Source: Actinobacteria bacterium OK074 (GTDB lineage Bacteria; Actinomycetota; Actinomycetes; Streptomycetales; Streptomycetaceae). Taken from it: 64,000 nucleotides of DNA. Where the stretch lies: assembly GCA_001298575.1 (NCBI GenBank), contig LJCV01000296.1, forward strand, positions 34,266 through 98,265, read 5' to 3'. Position 1 is the stretch's first letter. Each line of letters starts with the position of its first letter. A program made the position numbers and the translations under genes. Below are positions 24,960 to 35,339 of this stretch, one piece after another. The notes below the pieces were generated by a model, which saw only the letters and a list, made by a program, of their open reading frames with translations, had not been told where the DNA came from and searched no databases.

Positions 24960-26132
24960 CTATCCCTCTCCCTGCCCCGCCACCCCCAACTCCCGCGCGA
25001 TCAACATCCGTTGAACCTCGCTCGTCCCCTCCCCGATCTCCAAGATCTTCGAGTCCCGCCACATCCGGGCCACCGGGTACTCGTTCATGAACCCGTACCC
25101 CCCGTGGATCTGCGTCGCGTCCCGCGCGTTGTCCACCGCGATCGTCGACGAGTACAGCTTCGCCATCGCCGCCGCCTTCTTGAACGGCTCCCCGGCCACC
25201 AACCGCGACGCGGCGTCGTGCCAGGCCACCCGCGCCGTATGAGCCTTCATCTCCATGTCCGCGATCTTGAACTGGATCGCCTGGTACGACCCGATCGCGT
25301 TCCCGAACGCCCGCCGTTCGCGCGCGTACTTCACCGACTCGTCGACGCACCCCTGCGCGAGCCCGGTCGCGAGCGCGGAGATCGCGATGCGGCCCTCGTC
25401 GAGGATGCGCAGGAACTGCGCGTACCCCCGCCCCGCCTCACCCAGCAGGTTCGCCGCCGGGACCCGGACGTCGGAGAACGACAACTCCCTTGTGTCCGAG
25501 GCGTTCCAGCCCACCTTCGAGTACGGCGCCGCCACCGTGAACCCCGGCGTACCGGACGGCACGATGATCGACGAGATCAGCGGGGCGCCGTCCGGTTTGC
25601 GGCCCGTCACCGCCGTCACCGTGACCAGGCCCGTGATGTCCGTCCCCGAGTTGGTGATGAAGCACTTGGTGCCGTTGATCACCCATTCGTCCGTCGACTT
25701 GTCCAGGACCGCCGTCGTCCGTGTAGCCCCCGCGTCGCTGCCGCCGTCCGGTTCCGTGAGGCCGAACGCGCCCAGGATCTCCCCGGCGCACAACCGGGGC
25801 AGCCACTCCCGCTTCTGTTCCGCCGTGCCGTACCGGAACACCGGCATCGCGCCCAGCGACACCCCCGCTTCGAGGGTGATGGCGACCGACGAGTCCACCC
25901 GCGCCAGCTCCTCCAGCGCCACGCCGAGCGCGAAGTAGTCGCCGCCCATGCCGCCGTACTCCTCCGGGAACGGCAGCCCGAACAGGCCCATGCGGCCCAT
26001 CTGGCGCACGATCTCGTACGGGAACTCGTGCCGCTCGTAGAAGTCGCCGATCTTGGGGGCCACGACGTCGTGCGCGAACTCCTCGACCGTGCGGCGGAGT
26101 TCCTCCAGTTCGGGGGTGAGACGGTGGTCCAT
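24960..26132 (-). CDS. acdH: Acyl-CoA dehydrogenase (isovaleryl/branched-chain type)
   Basis: A 390-residue FAD enzyme that oxidises short branched acyl-CoA to the enoyl-CoA. Family signatures are F-G-L-T-E-P-D-G-G-S-D-A (FAD/substrate loop), Q-I-H-G-G-Y-G-F-M-N-E-Y-P and I-G-E-G-T-S-E-V-Q-R. ATG 26132 is preferred because AGGAG lies 11 bases upstream; a GTG at 26141 overlaps the lyase stop. With HMG-CoA lyase and a carboxylase in the same operon, isovaleryl-CoA from leucine is the likely substrate. From memory, the equivalent gene in S. coelicolor is acdH. It is last in a four-gene operon. Confidence 0.9.
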   Translation of the reverse strand: MDHRLTPELEELRRTVEEFAHDVVAPKIGDFYERHEFPYEIVRQMGRMGLFGLPFPEEYGGMGGDYFALGVALEELARVDSSVAITLEAGVSLGAMPVFRYGTAEQKREWLPRLCAGEILGAFGLTEPDGGSDAGATRTTAVLDKSTDEWVINGTKCFITNSGTDITGLVTVTAVTGRKPDGAPLISSIIVPSGTPGFTVAAPYSKVGWNASDTRELSFSDVRVPAANLLGEAGRGYAQFLRILDEGRIAISALATGLAQGCVDESVKYARERRAFGNAIGSYQAIQFKIADMEMKAHTARVAWHDAASRLVAGEPFKKAAAMAKLYSSTIAVDNARDATQIHGGYGFMNEYPVARMWRDSKILEIGEGTSEVQRMLIARELGVAGQGEG

Positions 26133-26137
26133 GGCGG

Positions 26138-27079
26138 TCACTGCTCCTTGTGAGAGAGGGCGCGGACGGTGCGGGACGGGCTCGGGCGGCCCAGCTGCTC
26201 CGCCATCCACGCGCTCGTGGCGACGAGCCGCCCCAGGTCCACCCCCGTGTCGATGCCGAGGCCCCGCAGCATCCACACCAGGTCCTCCGTGGCGAGGTTC
26301 CCGGTGGCGGACTTCGCGAACGGGCAGCCGCCGAGGCCGCCCGCGGACGCGTCGACCGTGGTCACGCCGTGCTGGAGCGATGCCAGGGTGTTGGCGAGCG
26401 CCTGCCCGTACGTGTCGTGGAAGTGGACGCCCAACTTGTCGGTGGGGACGCCCTGTTCGTTCAGTGCCGACAGAAGTTCCTGTACGTGGCCCGGTGTTGC
26501 CACGCCGATCGTGTCGCCCAGGCTCAACTCGTCGCAGCCCATGTCGAGCAGCGCCCTGCACACGCGCACCACCTGGGCGACGGGGACCGCGCCCTCCCAC
26601 GGGTCGCCGAAGCACATCGACAAGTAGCCGCGGACATGGCCGTCGTGGGCCTTCGCCTTGGCCACCACCGGCGCGAACATCGCGAGCGCCTCGTCCACCG
26701 TGCGGTTGAGGTTGGCCTTGGCGAAGGACTCCGTCGCGCTGGCGAACACGGCCACCCGGCGGGCGCCGAGCGCCAGGGCCCGGTCCAGGCCGCGTTCGTT
26801 CGGCACCAGGACCGGCAGGGCCACCTCCAGATCGCTCACCAGCGGGAACAGCTGTTCCGCGTCCGCCAGTTGGGGCACCCACTTGGGGTGGACGAAGCTG
26901 GTGGCCTCGATCGTGGTCAGGCCCGCGGCGGCCAGGCGGCGGACGAACTCCGCCTTCACCGCCGTCGGCACCGTCGTCTTCTCGTTCTGCAGGCCGTCGC
27001 GCGCGCCGACCTCGTGGATCCGGACGCGGGCGGGCAGGTCCGCGGCCGGTACGACCATGGGGAGCCCCGGAACGGTCAT
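26138..27079 (-). CDS. hmgL: Hydroxymethylglutaryl-CoA lyase
   Basis: A 313-residue TIM-barrel lyase splitting HMG-CoA into acetyl-CoA and acetoacetate, the last step of leucine breakdown. Motifs: E-V-G-A-R-D-G-L-Q-N-E near the N-terminus (metal Asp), H-F-H-D-T-Y-G (metal His), and G-G-L-G-G-C-P-F-A with the mobile catalytic Cys. The ATG at 27079 overlaps the carboxylase stop as ATGA. It is in operon with the MCC-type carboxylase and acyl-CoA dehydrogenase. No methylglutaconyl-CoA hydratase gene is in the operon, so that step must be encoded elsewhere. Confidence 0.93.
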   Translation of the reverse strand: MTVPGLPMVVPAADLPARVRIHEVGARDGLQNEKTTVPTAVKAEFVRRLAAAGLTTIEATSFVHPKWVPQLADAEQLFPLVSDLEVALPVLVPNERGLDRALALGARRVAVFASATESFAKANLNRTVDEALAMFAPVVAKAKAHDGHVRGYLSMCFGDPWEGAVPVAQVVRVCRALLDMGCDELSLGDTIGVATPGHVQELLSALNEQGVPTDKLGVHFHDTYGQALANTLASLQHGVTTVDASAGGLGGCPFAKSATGNLATEDLVWMLRGLGIDTGVDLGRLVATSAWMAEQLGRPSPSRTVRALSHKEQ

Positions 27080-29070
27080 TCCGCCACCTCCTCGTGTGCC
27101 GAGCCAACTTCTGCGACGGCTTCTGCGACGACTTGGGGTGTGACGACGGCGAGCACCTGGTCCATGGCGACCGTCGTCCCCGCTTTCACGTCCAGTTCGG
27201 CGACGGTGCCGGCGTGCGGGGCGGCGATGACGTGCTCCATCTTCATCGCCTCCACCACCAACAGGCTCTGCCCGGCGGCCACTTCGTCCCCGACCGCCAC
27301 CTTCACCACGGTCACCGTGCCCGGCATGGGCGCGGTCAGGGCGTCCGCGCCCGCGTGCGCCGCGTGGGTCAGCGAGGCGGCCACCGGGTCGTGGTCCCGG
27401 ACCTGCCAGGCGTCGCCGTCGCGGCCGAGCCAGTCGCCCGCGCGGTCGAAGGTGTGCCGGACGCCGTCCAGGACGACCGACACGCTTTCCGCGCCCACCG
27501 CGTGCGTGCCGCGCGGCCGGTGCGTGACGGGGTCGAGCCCCGGCACCCTCAACTCGAAGGCCACCGGCCTCGGTTCGCCCCCGAGCCGCCAGCCGCTCGG
27601 TACCGAGAACGGGTCCGTCCAGCCCTCGCCCTCGGGTGGCCGCAGCGCCTCCAGCCGGACGGCGGCGGCGGCCTCGTAGACCTCCTCGGGTACGTCGGCG
27701 GAGACCAGCCCCGCCGCCTCCCGCTCCACCAGTCCGGTGTCCAACTCGCCCGCCACCACCGCCGGATGGGCCAGCAGCCGGCGCAGGAACCCGGCGTTCG
27801 TCGGCACCCCCAGCGTGGCCGTCTCCGCCAGTGCCGCCCGCAGTCTCCGCAGCGCCGTCGCGCGGTCGGGGCCGTGGGCGATCACCTTGGCGAGCATCGG
27901 GTCGTACAGGCTGCCGACCTCGGTGCCCTCGCTCAGCCCGGAGTCGGTGCGCACGCCGGGGCCGGAGGGCTCCCGCAGCAGCAGTACTTCGCCGCCCGAC
28001 GGCAGGAAACCCCGGGCACCCTCTTTGAACGACACGGTCTCCGCACAGATCCGCGCCTCCACCGCGTGCCCCGTAAGCCGCACGTCCTCCTGCCCCAGTG
28101 CCAGCCGTTCGCCCGCCGCCACCCGGAGCTGCCATTCCACCAGGTCCAGGCCCGTGACCAGCTCCGTCACCGGGTGTTCCACCTGGAGGCGGGTGTTCAT
28201 CTCCATGAAGCAGTACGCGGCCGGGTCTCCGCCCGGCACGATGAACTCGACCGTGCCCGCGCCCTCGTACCCGCACGAGCGGGCCGCCTGGACCGCCGCC
28301 TCGCCCATCGACGCGCGCGTGGCCTCGTCCAGCAGGACGCTGGGGGCCTCCTCGATGATCTTCTGGTGGCGGCGTTGGAGGGAGCATTCGCGCTCGCCCA
28401 GGTGGATCACCTGGCCGTGCGCGTCCGCCAGGATCTGGATCTCGATGTGGCGGGGGCGGTCGATCCAGCGCTCCACGAGCAGGGTGTCGTCGCCGAAGGA
28501 GGCGCGGGCCTCGCGGCGGGCGGCGGCGATCTCCTCCGCCAGCAGCGACAGGTCCTGGACCAGGCGCATGCCCTTGCCGCCGCCGCCCGCGCTCGGCTTC
28601 AGCAGGACGGGGGCGCCGATCTCCCGTGCCGCGTCCGCGAGTTGGGCGTCGGTCAGGCCGCTGCCGCTGGAGCCCGGCACCACCGGCACCCCGGCCGCCC
28701 GGACCGTCTCCTTGGCGCGGATCTTGTCGCCCATCAGCGTGATCGCGTCCGCCGGCGGCCCGATGAACACCAGCCCGGCCTCGGCGCACGCGCGCGCGAA
28801 GGCCGCGTTCTCCGCGAGGAAGCCGTACCCGGGGTGGACCGCCTGGGCGCCGGTGCGCGCGGCGGCCTCCAGCAGTCGCTCGGCCGACAGGTAGCTCTCG
28901 GCCGCGGGTGCCGGGCCCAGCCGTACCGCGGTGTCGGCCTCGCGCACGTGGCGGGCGTCCGCGTCGGCGTCGGAGAAGACGGCCACCGAGCGCACGCCCA
29001 GCGCCCGCAGGGTCCGGACGACCCGGACCGCGATCTCGCCCCGGTTGGCCACCAGCACTGTGTCGAACAT
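27076..29070 (-). CDS. accC: Acyl-CoA carboxylase alpha subunit (biotin carboxylase + BCCP), methylcrotonyl-CoA type
   Basis: A 664-residue cytoplasmic subunit. Residues about 1-450 form the biotin carboxylase (ATP-grasp) with the G-G-G-G-K-G-M loop, H-L-G-E-R-E-C-S, E-M-N-T-R-L-Q-V-E-H and a domain start of A-N-R-G-E-I-A. The C-terminal BCCP carries biotin on K610 in E-A-M-K-M-E. It carboxylates biotin, then works with the beta subunit next upstream. Operon partners point to 3-methylcrotonyl-CoA; acetyl/propionyl-CoA labels in databases are less specific. The start at 29070 has no strong RBS, and the beta-subunit stop is 14 bp upstream. Confidence 0.92.
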   Translation of the reverse strand: MFDTVLVANRGEIAVRVVRTLRALGVRSVAVFSDADADARHVREADTAVRLGPAPAAESYLSAERLLEAAARTGAQAVHPGYGFLAENAAFARACAEAGLVFIGPPADAITLMGDKIRAKETVRAAGVPVVPGSSGSGLTDAQLADAAREIGAPVLLKPSAGGGGKGMRLVQDLSLLAEEIAAARREARASFGDDTLLVERWIDRPRHIEIQILADAHGQVIHLGERECSLQRRHQKIIEEAPSVLLDEATRASMGEAAVQAARSCGYEGAGTVEFIVPGGDPAAYCFMEMNTRLQVEHPVTELVTGLDLVEWQLRVAAGERLALGQEDVRLTGHAVEARICAETVSFKEGARGFLPSGGEVLLLREPSGPGVRTDSGLSEGTEVGSLYDPMLAKVIAHGPDRATALRRLRAALAETATLGVPTNAGFLRRLLAHPAVVAGELDTGLVEREAAGLVSADVPEEVYEAAAAVRLEALRPPEGEGWTDPFSVPSGWRLGGEPRPVAFELRVPGLDPVTHRPRGTHAVGAESVSVVLDGVRHTFDRAGDWLGRDGDAWQVRDHDPVAASLTHAAHAGADALTAPMPGTVTVVKVAVGDEVAAGQSLLVVEAMKMEHVIAAPHAGTVAELDVKAGTTVAMDQVLAVVTPQVVAEAVAEVGSAHEEVAE

Positions 29071-29084
29071 GGTCCGATCCCCCC

Positions 29085-30701
<1,617 letters not shown>

Positions 30702-30765
30702 TCCGCCGCCTCCCTCCGCCGTGGGCGGTCCCCTCGGGCGCCCCGTCAGCCGACCGACCGGGCTG

Positions 30766-30781
30766 GTTAATGAGCGTTAAC
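30766..30781. promoter_or_regulatory. TetR-type operator, copy 1
   Basis: GTTAATGAGCGTTAAC, a near-palindrome, lies between accD1 and the TetR gene. It shares GTTAAxGAxCGxTAAC with the second copy, 28 bp downstream. Confidence 0.65.
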
Positions 30782-30793
30782 CCACACCTCCAG

Positions 30794-30809
30794 GTTAACG
30801 ACCGCTAAC
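30794..30809. promoter_or_regulatory. TetR-type operator, copy 2
   Basis: GTTAACGACCGCTAAC, inverted arms GTTAACG/CGCTAAC with one mismatch, lies 22 bp before the TetR start codon. Two copies suggest autorepression and control of the carboxylase operon. Confidence 0.65.
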
Positions 30810-30831
30810 GTTCCTGTCTAGAATTATTCGC

Positions 30832-31428
30832 ATGGCCACCAGAACGGACTCCCTCAGCCGCCGCGACCAGATCCTCAAGGAGGCCGCGCGGCTGTTCGCC
30901 GAGCGCGGCTTCCACGGCGTGGGCGTCGACGAGATAGGCGCCGCGGTCGGGATCAGCGGCCCCGGCCTGTACCGGCACTTCGCGGGCAAGGACGCGATGC
31001 TCGCCGAACTGCTCGTCGGCATCAGCGGCCAGCTGCTGACCGGCGCCCGGCGGCGGCTGAAGGACGCCGATGCGCAGAGCGGCCCGGACGCGGTCCTCGA
31101 CTCGCTGATCGAGGGGCACATCGACTTCGCGCTCGACGACCGCCCCCTGATCACCCTGCACGACCGCGCGCTGGACCGCCTGCGCGACAGCGACCGCAAG
31201 CTCGTACGGCAGTTGCAGCGGCAGTACGTCGAGCTGTGGGTCGAGGTGGTCCGCGAGGCGTACCCGGACCTCGCCGAGGCGACCGCGCGCTCCGCGGTGC
31301 ACTCCGTCTTCGGCCTGCTGAACTCCACCCCGCACCTGAGCCGTCCGGGCTCCCTGCCGGGCCGGACGGCGACGGCGGGGCTGCTGCACCGGATGGCGCG
31401 GGGCGCGTTCGCCGCGGCGGCGGCGTGA
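30832..31428 (+). CDS. TetR-family regulator of the carboxylase operon
   Basis: A 198-residue TetR protein. The helix-turn-helix is at about residues 24-50 (F-A-E-R-G-F-H-G-V-G-V-D-E-I-G through L-Y-R-H-F-A-G-K), with a helical ligand domain behind it. It is divergent from accD1 and faces two matching inverted repeats. It is probably a repressor released by an acyl-CoA of the leucine/isovalerate route, like LiuR-type regulators, although LiuR itself is MerR-type. Ligand identity is inference. No RBS is evident before the ATG, so translation may be leaderless. Confidence 0.88.
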   Translation: MATRTDSLSRRDQILKEAARLFAERGFHGVGVDEIGAAVGISGPGLYRHFAGKDAMLAELLVGISGQLLTGARRRLKDADAQSGPDAVLDSLIEGHIDFALDDRPLITLHDRALDRLRDSDRKLVRQLQRQYVELWVEVVREAYPDLAEATARSAVHSVFGLLNSTPHLSRPGSLPGRTATAGLLHRMARGAFAAAAA

Positions 31429-31560
31429 CCCGTCGTGCGCGGGAGCGTGACGAGCCTTACGGTGCAGACGGGGCAGCCGGTCTGGACGTCCGAGCCTACT
31501 CGCCGGTACGGTAGCTCTCTGAGCAAGCGCTTAGACAGGTGACCGCCCAGGAGGCAGACC

Positions 31561-32718
31561 GTGCGCCGTACGGTGTTCAACGAGGACCACGAGGCGTTCC
31601 GCGAGACCTTGCGCGCCTTCATCGAGGCCGAGGTCGTACCGGTGTACGACGAGTGGTTCGCGGCCGGCCAGGCGCCGCGCGACTTCTACTACAAGCTCGC
31701 CGAACTGGGCGTCTTCGGCATCCGCGTCGACGAGGAGTACGGCGGCGCCGGCATCGACTCGTACAAGTTCGAGGCCGTCCTGTACGAGGAGACCGCGCGC
31801 GCGGGTGTCTCCTTCGGCGGCTCCGGCGTGCACGTGCTGCTCGGCCTGCCCTACATCAAGCTGCTCGCCAACGACGAGCAGAAGAAGAAGTACCTGCCGA
31901 AGTTCGTCTCCGGCGAGGAGATGTGGGCCATCGCGATGACCGAGCCGGGCACCGGCTCCGACCTCGCGGGCATGAAGACCACCGCCAAGCTCTCCGAGGA
32001 CGGCACGCACTACGTCCTCAACGGCGCCAAGACCTTCATCACCGGTGGCGTGCACGCCGACCGCATGATCGTCTGCGCCCGCACCGCCGCGCCCACCAAG
32101 GAGGACCGCCGCCACGGCATCTCCCTCTTCGTGGTGGACACCAAGGCCGAGGGCTACTCGGTCGGCCGCAAGCTCGACAAGCTCGGCCTGAAGACCTCCG
32201 ACACCGCCGAACTGGCGTTCGTCGACGTCAAGGTGCCCGCGGAGGACCTCCTCGGCGAGGAGAACAAGGGCTTCTACTACCTCGGCCACAACCTCGCCTC
32301 CGAGCGCTGGGGCATCGCCTTCGGCGCCTACGCGCAGGCCAAGGCCGCCGTCCGGTTCGCCAAGCAGTACGTGCAGGACCGCGTGGTCTTCGGCCAGCCC
32401 GTCGCCGCCTTCCAGAACACCAAGTTCGAACTGGCTGCCTGCCAGGCCGAGGTGGACGCCGCCGAGGCCGTCGTCGACCGCGCCACGGAGGCCCTGGACG
32501 CCGGCGAGCTGACCCCCGCCGAGGCCGCCAGCGCCAAGCTGTTCACCACCGAGGTCGCCCACCGCGTGATCGACCGCTGCCTCCAGCTGCACGGCGGCTA
32601 CGGCTTCATGAACGAGTACCCGATCGCCCGCCTGTACGCGGACAACCGCGTCAACCGGATCTACGGCGGCACGAGCGAGATCATGAAGACGATCATCGCG
32701 AAGGACATGGGCCTGTAA
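31561..32718 (+). CDS. Acyl-CoA dehydrogenase (second copy)
   Basis: A 385-residue flavoprotein of the acyl-CoA dehydrogenase family. It has A-M-T-E-P-G-T-G-S-D-L-A, L-H-G-G-Y-G-F-M-N-E-Y-P and Y-G-G-T-S-E-I-M-K. The GTG start has AGGAGG seven bases upstream. The usual promoter-proximal motif AAGCGCTT (31525-31532, in GAGCAAGCGCTTAGAC) resembles operator cores of fatty-acid/acyl-CoA TetR repressors. It differs from the branched-chain enzyme at 24960 and is followed by a thioesterase. A long- or medium-chain substrate is possible but not determined. Confidence 0.9.
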   Translation: MRRTVFNEDHEAFRETLRAFIEAEVVPVYDEWFAAGQAPRDFYYKLAELGVFGIRVDEEYGGAGIDSYKFEAVLYEETARAGVSFGGSGVHVLLGLPYIKLLANDEQKKKYLPKFVSGEEMWAIAMTEPGTGSDLAGMKTTAKLSEDGTHYVLNGAKTFITGGVHADRMIVCARTAAPTKEDRRHGISLFVVDTKAEGYSVGRKLDKLGLKTSDTAELAFVDVKVPAEDLLGEENKGFYYLGHNLASERWGIAFGAYAQAKAAVRFAKQYVQDRVVFGQPVAAFQNTKFELAACQAEVDAAEAVVDRATEALDAGELTPAEAASAKLFTTEVAHRVIDRCLQLHGGYGFMNEYPIARLYADNRVNRIYGGTSEIMKTIIAKDMGL

Positions 32719-32839
32719 GGCACCACGGGAAAAACGCCGGTACGCGCGCGTGGGCCGAGCGGGCCGGACGGCCACGACCCCGTAAGGCCGACATGATCCC
32801 GTAAGGCCCGCGAAATTGCGTACCGGTAGAAATGACCAC

Positions 32840-33706
32840 ATGAGCCAGGCACTGCACGACCTCCTCGATCTGCTCGACCTGGAGCGGATCGAGGAGGACG
32901 TCTTCCGCGGCCGGTCCGGGCCCGCCCTCGTCCCGCGCGTGTTCGGCGGCCAGGTCGCCGCCCAGGCGCTGGTCGCCGCGGGCCGCACGGTCCCCGCGGA
33001 CCGCCCGGCACACTCCCTGCACGCGTACTTCCTGCGCCCCGGCGACCCGTCCGTGCCGATCGTCTACACGGTCGACCGCATGCGCGACGGCCGCTCCTTC
33101 ACCACGCGCCGGGTCGTCGCCATCCAGCACGGAAAGCCGGTCTTCGCCCTGTCCGCGTCCTTCCAGACGTACGAGGACGGCCTCGACCACCAGGCCACGG
33201 CACCGGCCGCCCCCGACCCGGCGACCCTGCCCACCGCCGAGGAACGGCTCACGTCCTACCGCCATCTGACCCCGGAGATCGCCGAACGCTTCCTGGCGTC
33301 CAACGCGGCCGTCGACCTGCGCTACGCCGACGACCCGCCCTACGGTCGCTTCGGCGAGCCCCGCGAACCGCGCTCCCAGGTCTGGTTCCGCACCAACGGC
33401 AAGCTGGCGGACGACCCTCTGCTGCACGTCTGCCTCGCCACGTACGTCTCCGACATGACGCTGCTCGACTCCATCCTCCTGGCCCACGGCCGCGGCGGCT
33501 GGGCCGTCAACGACGTCGTCGGGGCGTCCCTGGACCACGCGATGTGGTTCCACCGCCCGTTCCGCGCGGACGAGTGGCTCCTGTACGACCAGGAGTCCCC
33601 GTCGGCGTCGGGCGGACGGGGCCTGGGACAGGGCCGGATCTACACGCAGGACGGACGGCTGGCGATCTCGGTGATCCAGGAGGGGGTCGTGCGGGTACCG
33701 CGCTGA
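32840..33706 (+). CDS. Acyl-CoA thioesterase II (TesB family)
   Basis: A 288-residue double-hotdog thioesterase hydrolysing acyl-CoA to free acid and CoA. The N-half holds F-G-G-Q-V-A-A-Q-A-L and D-G-R-S-F-T-T-R-R-V. The C-half holds S-L-D-H-A-M-W-F-H-R-P-F (catalytic Asp) and S-V-I-Q-E-G (catalytic Gln). The ATG at 32840 has no strong RBS, and the message may be short-leadered. It lies 121 bp after the acyl-CoA dehydrogenase and may have its own promoter: a CGCGAAATTGCG palindrome-like sequence sits just upstream. Confidence 0.92.
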   Translation: MSQALHDLLDLLDLERIEEDVFRGRSGPALVPRVFGGQVAAQALVAAGRTVPADRPAHSLHAYFLRPGDPSVPIVYTVDRMRDGRSFTTRRVVAIQHGKPVFALSASFQTYEDGLDHQATAPAAPDPATLPTAEERLTSYRHLTPEIAERFLASNAAVDLRYADDPPYGRFGEPREPRSQVWFRTNGKLADDPLLHVCLATYVSDMTLLDSILLAHGRGGWAVNDVVGASLDHAMWFHRPFRADEWLLYDQESPSASGGRGLGQGRIYTQDGRLAISVIQEGVVRVPR

Positions 33707-33757
33707 GCCGCACGCACGCGTGGAGCGATTTTTCGCGGGTACGCGCGCGGAGAGATG

Positions 33758-34585
33758 TCAGTCTTCCGGGCTCTCCTCGGCCTCATCCGTGTCCTCCGGC
33801 GTGAGCCCCGAGGCGTGCAGCAGATAGGCGGTCATGGGGTCGTAGTACCGAGGGCTGACGACGTGGTCGTCGAGCGGTACCGCGACCTGGAGGGTGCCCT
33901 CGGCCTCGGCGAGGAAGAGCGCGGGGTCGTTGCAGTCGGCGTACCCGACGGAATCGACACCGAGCTGCCCCGCGCACCCCGCCCAGCCGTGGTCGGCGAC
34001 GACGAGGTCGGGCAGCGGGCGGCCCTCGCGCTCCAGGGCGGTGAGGATGGCGCGCATGGGCTCGGGGGAGTGGGTGTGCCAGAGGGAGGCGCCGTGTTCG
34101 AGGACGGCGACGTCGGCGAACTGCATGACGTACCCCTCGTCGGTCTGGAGTCCCTCCGGGATGACCATGATCTCGCACCCGGCGGCACGCAGGGCGACCG
34201 CGGTGGCGCGGTGCACGTCGAGGAGGCCGCCGGGGTGCCCGGTGGCGAACAGCACCCGCTGCTGCCCGTCGGCCGCCTTGCGCAGCCGTCCCGCCATCCG
34301 CTCCAGCGCGTCGACCGTCAGCTCGGGGTCGATGGTGTCCTGCCCGTACCGGAACTGGGGATCGTCGTTGACCCCGACCCGCTCCGCCATCACCGCGAGC
34401 ACGTCCTGCTCGTCGCTCCACCGGTCACCGAGTTCCAGCCCGAGCCAGTAGCCGCGGTCGCCGTTGGCGAGCTTGCGGTAGTGGGAGAGGTTGTTCTCGC
34501 GCGGAGTGGCGACGCTGCCCGCGATACGGGTCCGTACGAGATGGGCTACGAGCTCGGCGCGACTGGGCGTCCCGGATATCGGCAT
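33758..34585 (-). CDS. Conserved actinobacterial protein, usually annotated phosphatase
   Basis: A 275-residue cytoplasmic protein with no transmembrane segment. Conserved-looking motifs are H-P-G-G-L-L-D-V-H-R, H-G-A-S-L-W-H-T-H-S and V-V-A-D-H-G-W-A-G-C-A-G, which could bind metal through several His and Asp. I recall homologues labelled simply phosphatase in Streptomyces; the basis for that label is not visible here. The ATG at 34585 begins M-P-I-S-G-T-P as in homologues I recall. A GTG at 34603 gives six more residues; neither has a well-spaced RBS. The acidic C-terminal tail is unusual. Confidence 0.75.
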   Translation of the reverse strand: MPISGTPSRAELVAHLVRTRIAGSVATPRENNLSHYRKLANGDRGYWLGLELGDRWSDEQDVLAVMAERVGVNDDPQFRYGQDTIDPELTVDALERMAGRLRKAADGQQRVLFATGHPGGLLDVHRATAVALRAAGCEIMVIPEGLQTDEGYVMQFADVAVLEHGASLWHTHSPEPMRAILTALEREGRPLPDLVVADHGWAGCAGQLGVDSVGYADCNDPALFLAEAEGTLQVAVPLDDHVVSPRYYDPMTAYLLHASGLTPEDTDEAEESPED

Positions 34586-34716
34586 GCCTCCATTGTGAGC
34601 CACACAGCTGTGCGAATCGGGGGTGTTTCGGGGGCTGGGACGGGGCGATCCCGCGGCAGCTTCTCGGGGTCCCGGGCGCGGGGCTGCGGTGGCGGACAGC
34701 CGGGCAGAATCAGACC

Positions 34717-35313
34717 GTGACCGCTACGGAGACCTCTCGGGACGCGCTGCTTCGGCGGGGATTCGCCCTGGAATACGCCACGTTGGGCTGGAACGTCGTC
34801 GGTATCGTCGTGCTTGCCGTCGCGGCGGTGTCCGCGCGGTCCGTGGCGTTGGCCGGGTTCGGGCTGGACTCGTTGATCGAGATCGGGGCCTCCGCGGTGG
34901 TCGTCTGGGAGTTGTCCGGCACGGGGGAAGTGCGGCGGCGTCGGGCGTTGCGGCTGATCGGTGCCGGGTTCGGGGCGCTCGCGGTCTATCTGCTGGTGCA
35001 GTCGACCTGGGTGCTGGCCGCCGGGCACCATCCGCGCCACTCGTCCCTGGGCATCGCCTGGACCGCGGTGACCGCCGTCGTGATGTTCGCCCTCGCGGCG
35101 GGGAAGGCCCGGACCGGTGCCGCTCTGGGCAATCCGGTGCTCATGGCCGAGGGGCGCGTGACGATGGTCGACGGGCTGCTCGCCGCCGCGGTCCTGCTCG
35201 GGCTCGTCCTCAACGCCGTCGTCGGGTGGTGGTGGGCCGATCCCGCGGCCGGTTACGTGCTGGTCTACTACGCGGTTCGCGAGGTTCGCGAGATCTTTGG
35301 CGGCGGTCACTGA
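34717..35313 (+). CDS. Cation-diffusion-facilitator-like membrane protein
   Basis: A 198-residue protein with five or six hydrophobic helices. Two CDF-like metal sites can be read: F-G-L-D-S-L-I-E in the second helix and V-D-G-L-L-A-A-A in the fifth. The C-terminal cytoplasmic domain of full CDF exporters is missing, so this is the short membrane-only form. It would export divalent cations using the proton gradient. The GTG start at 34717 follows CAGACC with no clear RBS. The gene is convergent with pucR. Confidence 0.78.
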   Translation: MTATETSRDALLRRGFALEYATLGWNVVGIVVLAVAAVSARSVALAGFGLDSLIEIGASAVVVWELSGTGEVRRRRALRLIGAGFGALAVYLLVQSTWVLAAGHHPRHSSLGIAWTAVTAVVMFALAAGKARTGAALGNPVLMAEGRVTMVDGLLAAAVLLGLVLNAVVGWWWADPAAGYVLVYYAVREVREIFGGGH

Positions 35314-35339
35314 GCAGGCGACCACTGAGTCGCGGAGAC

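Noticed and set aside
24960..27107. Extended 715-residue reading frame of the acyl-CoA dehydrogenase
   Set aside because: Its first 320 residues are antisense-like Arg/Gly-rich sequence over the lyase gene; true start is near 26132.
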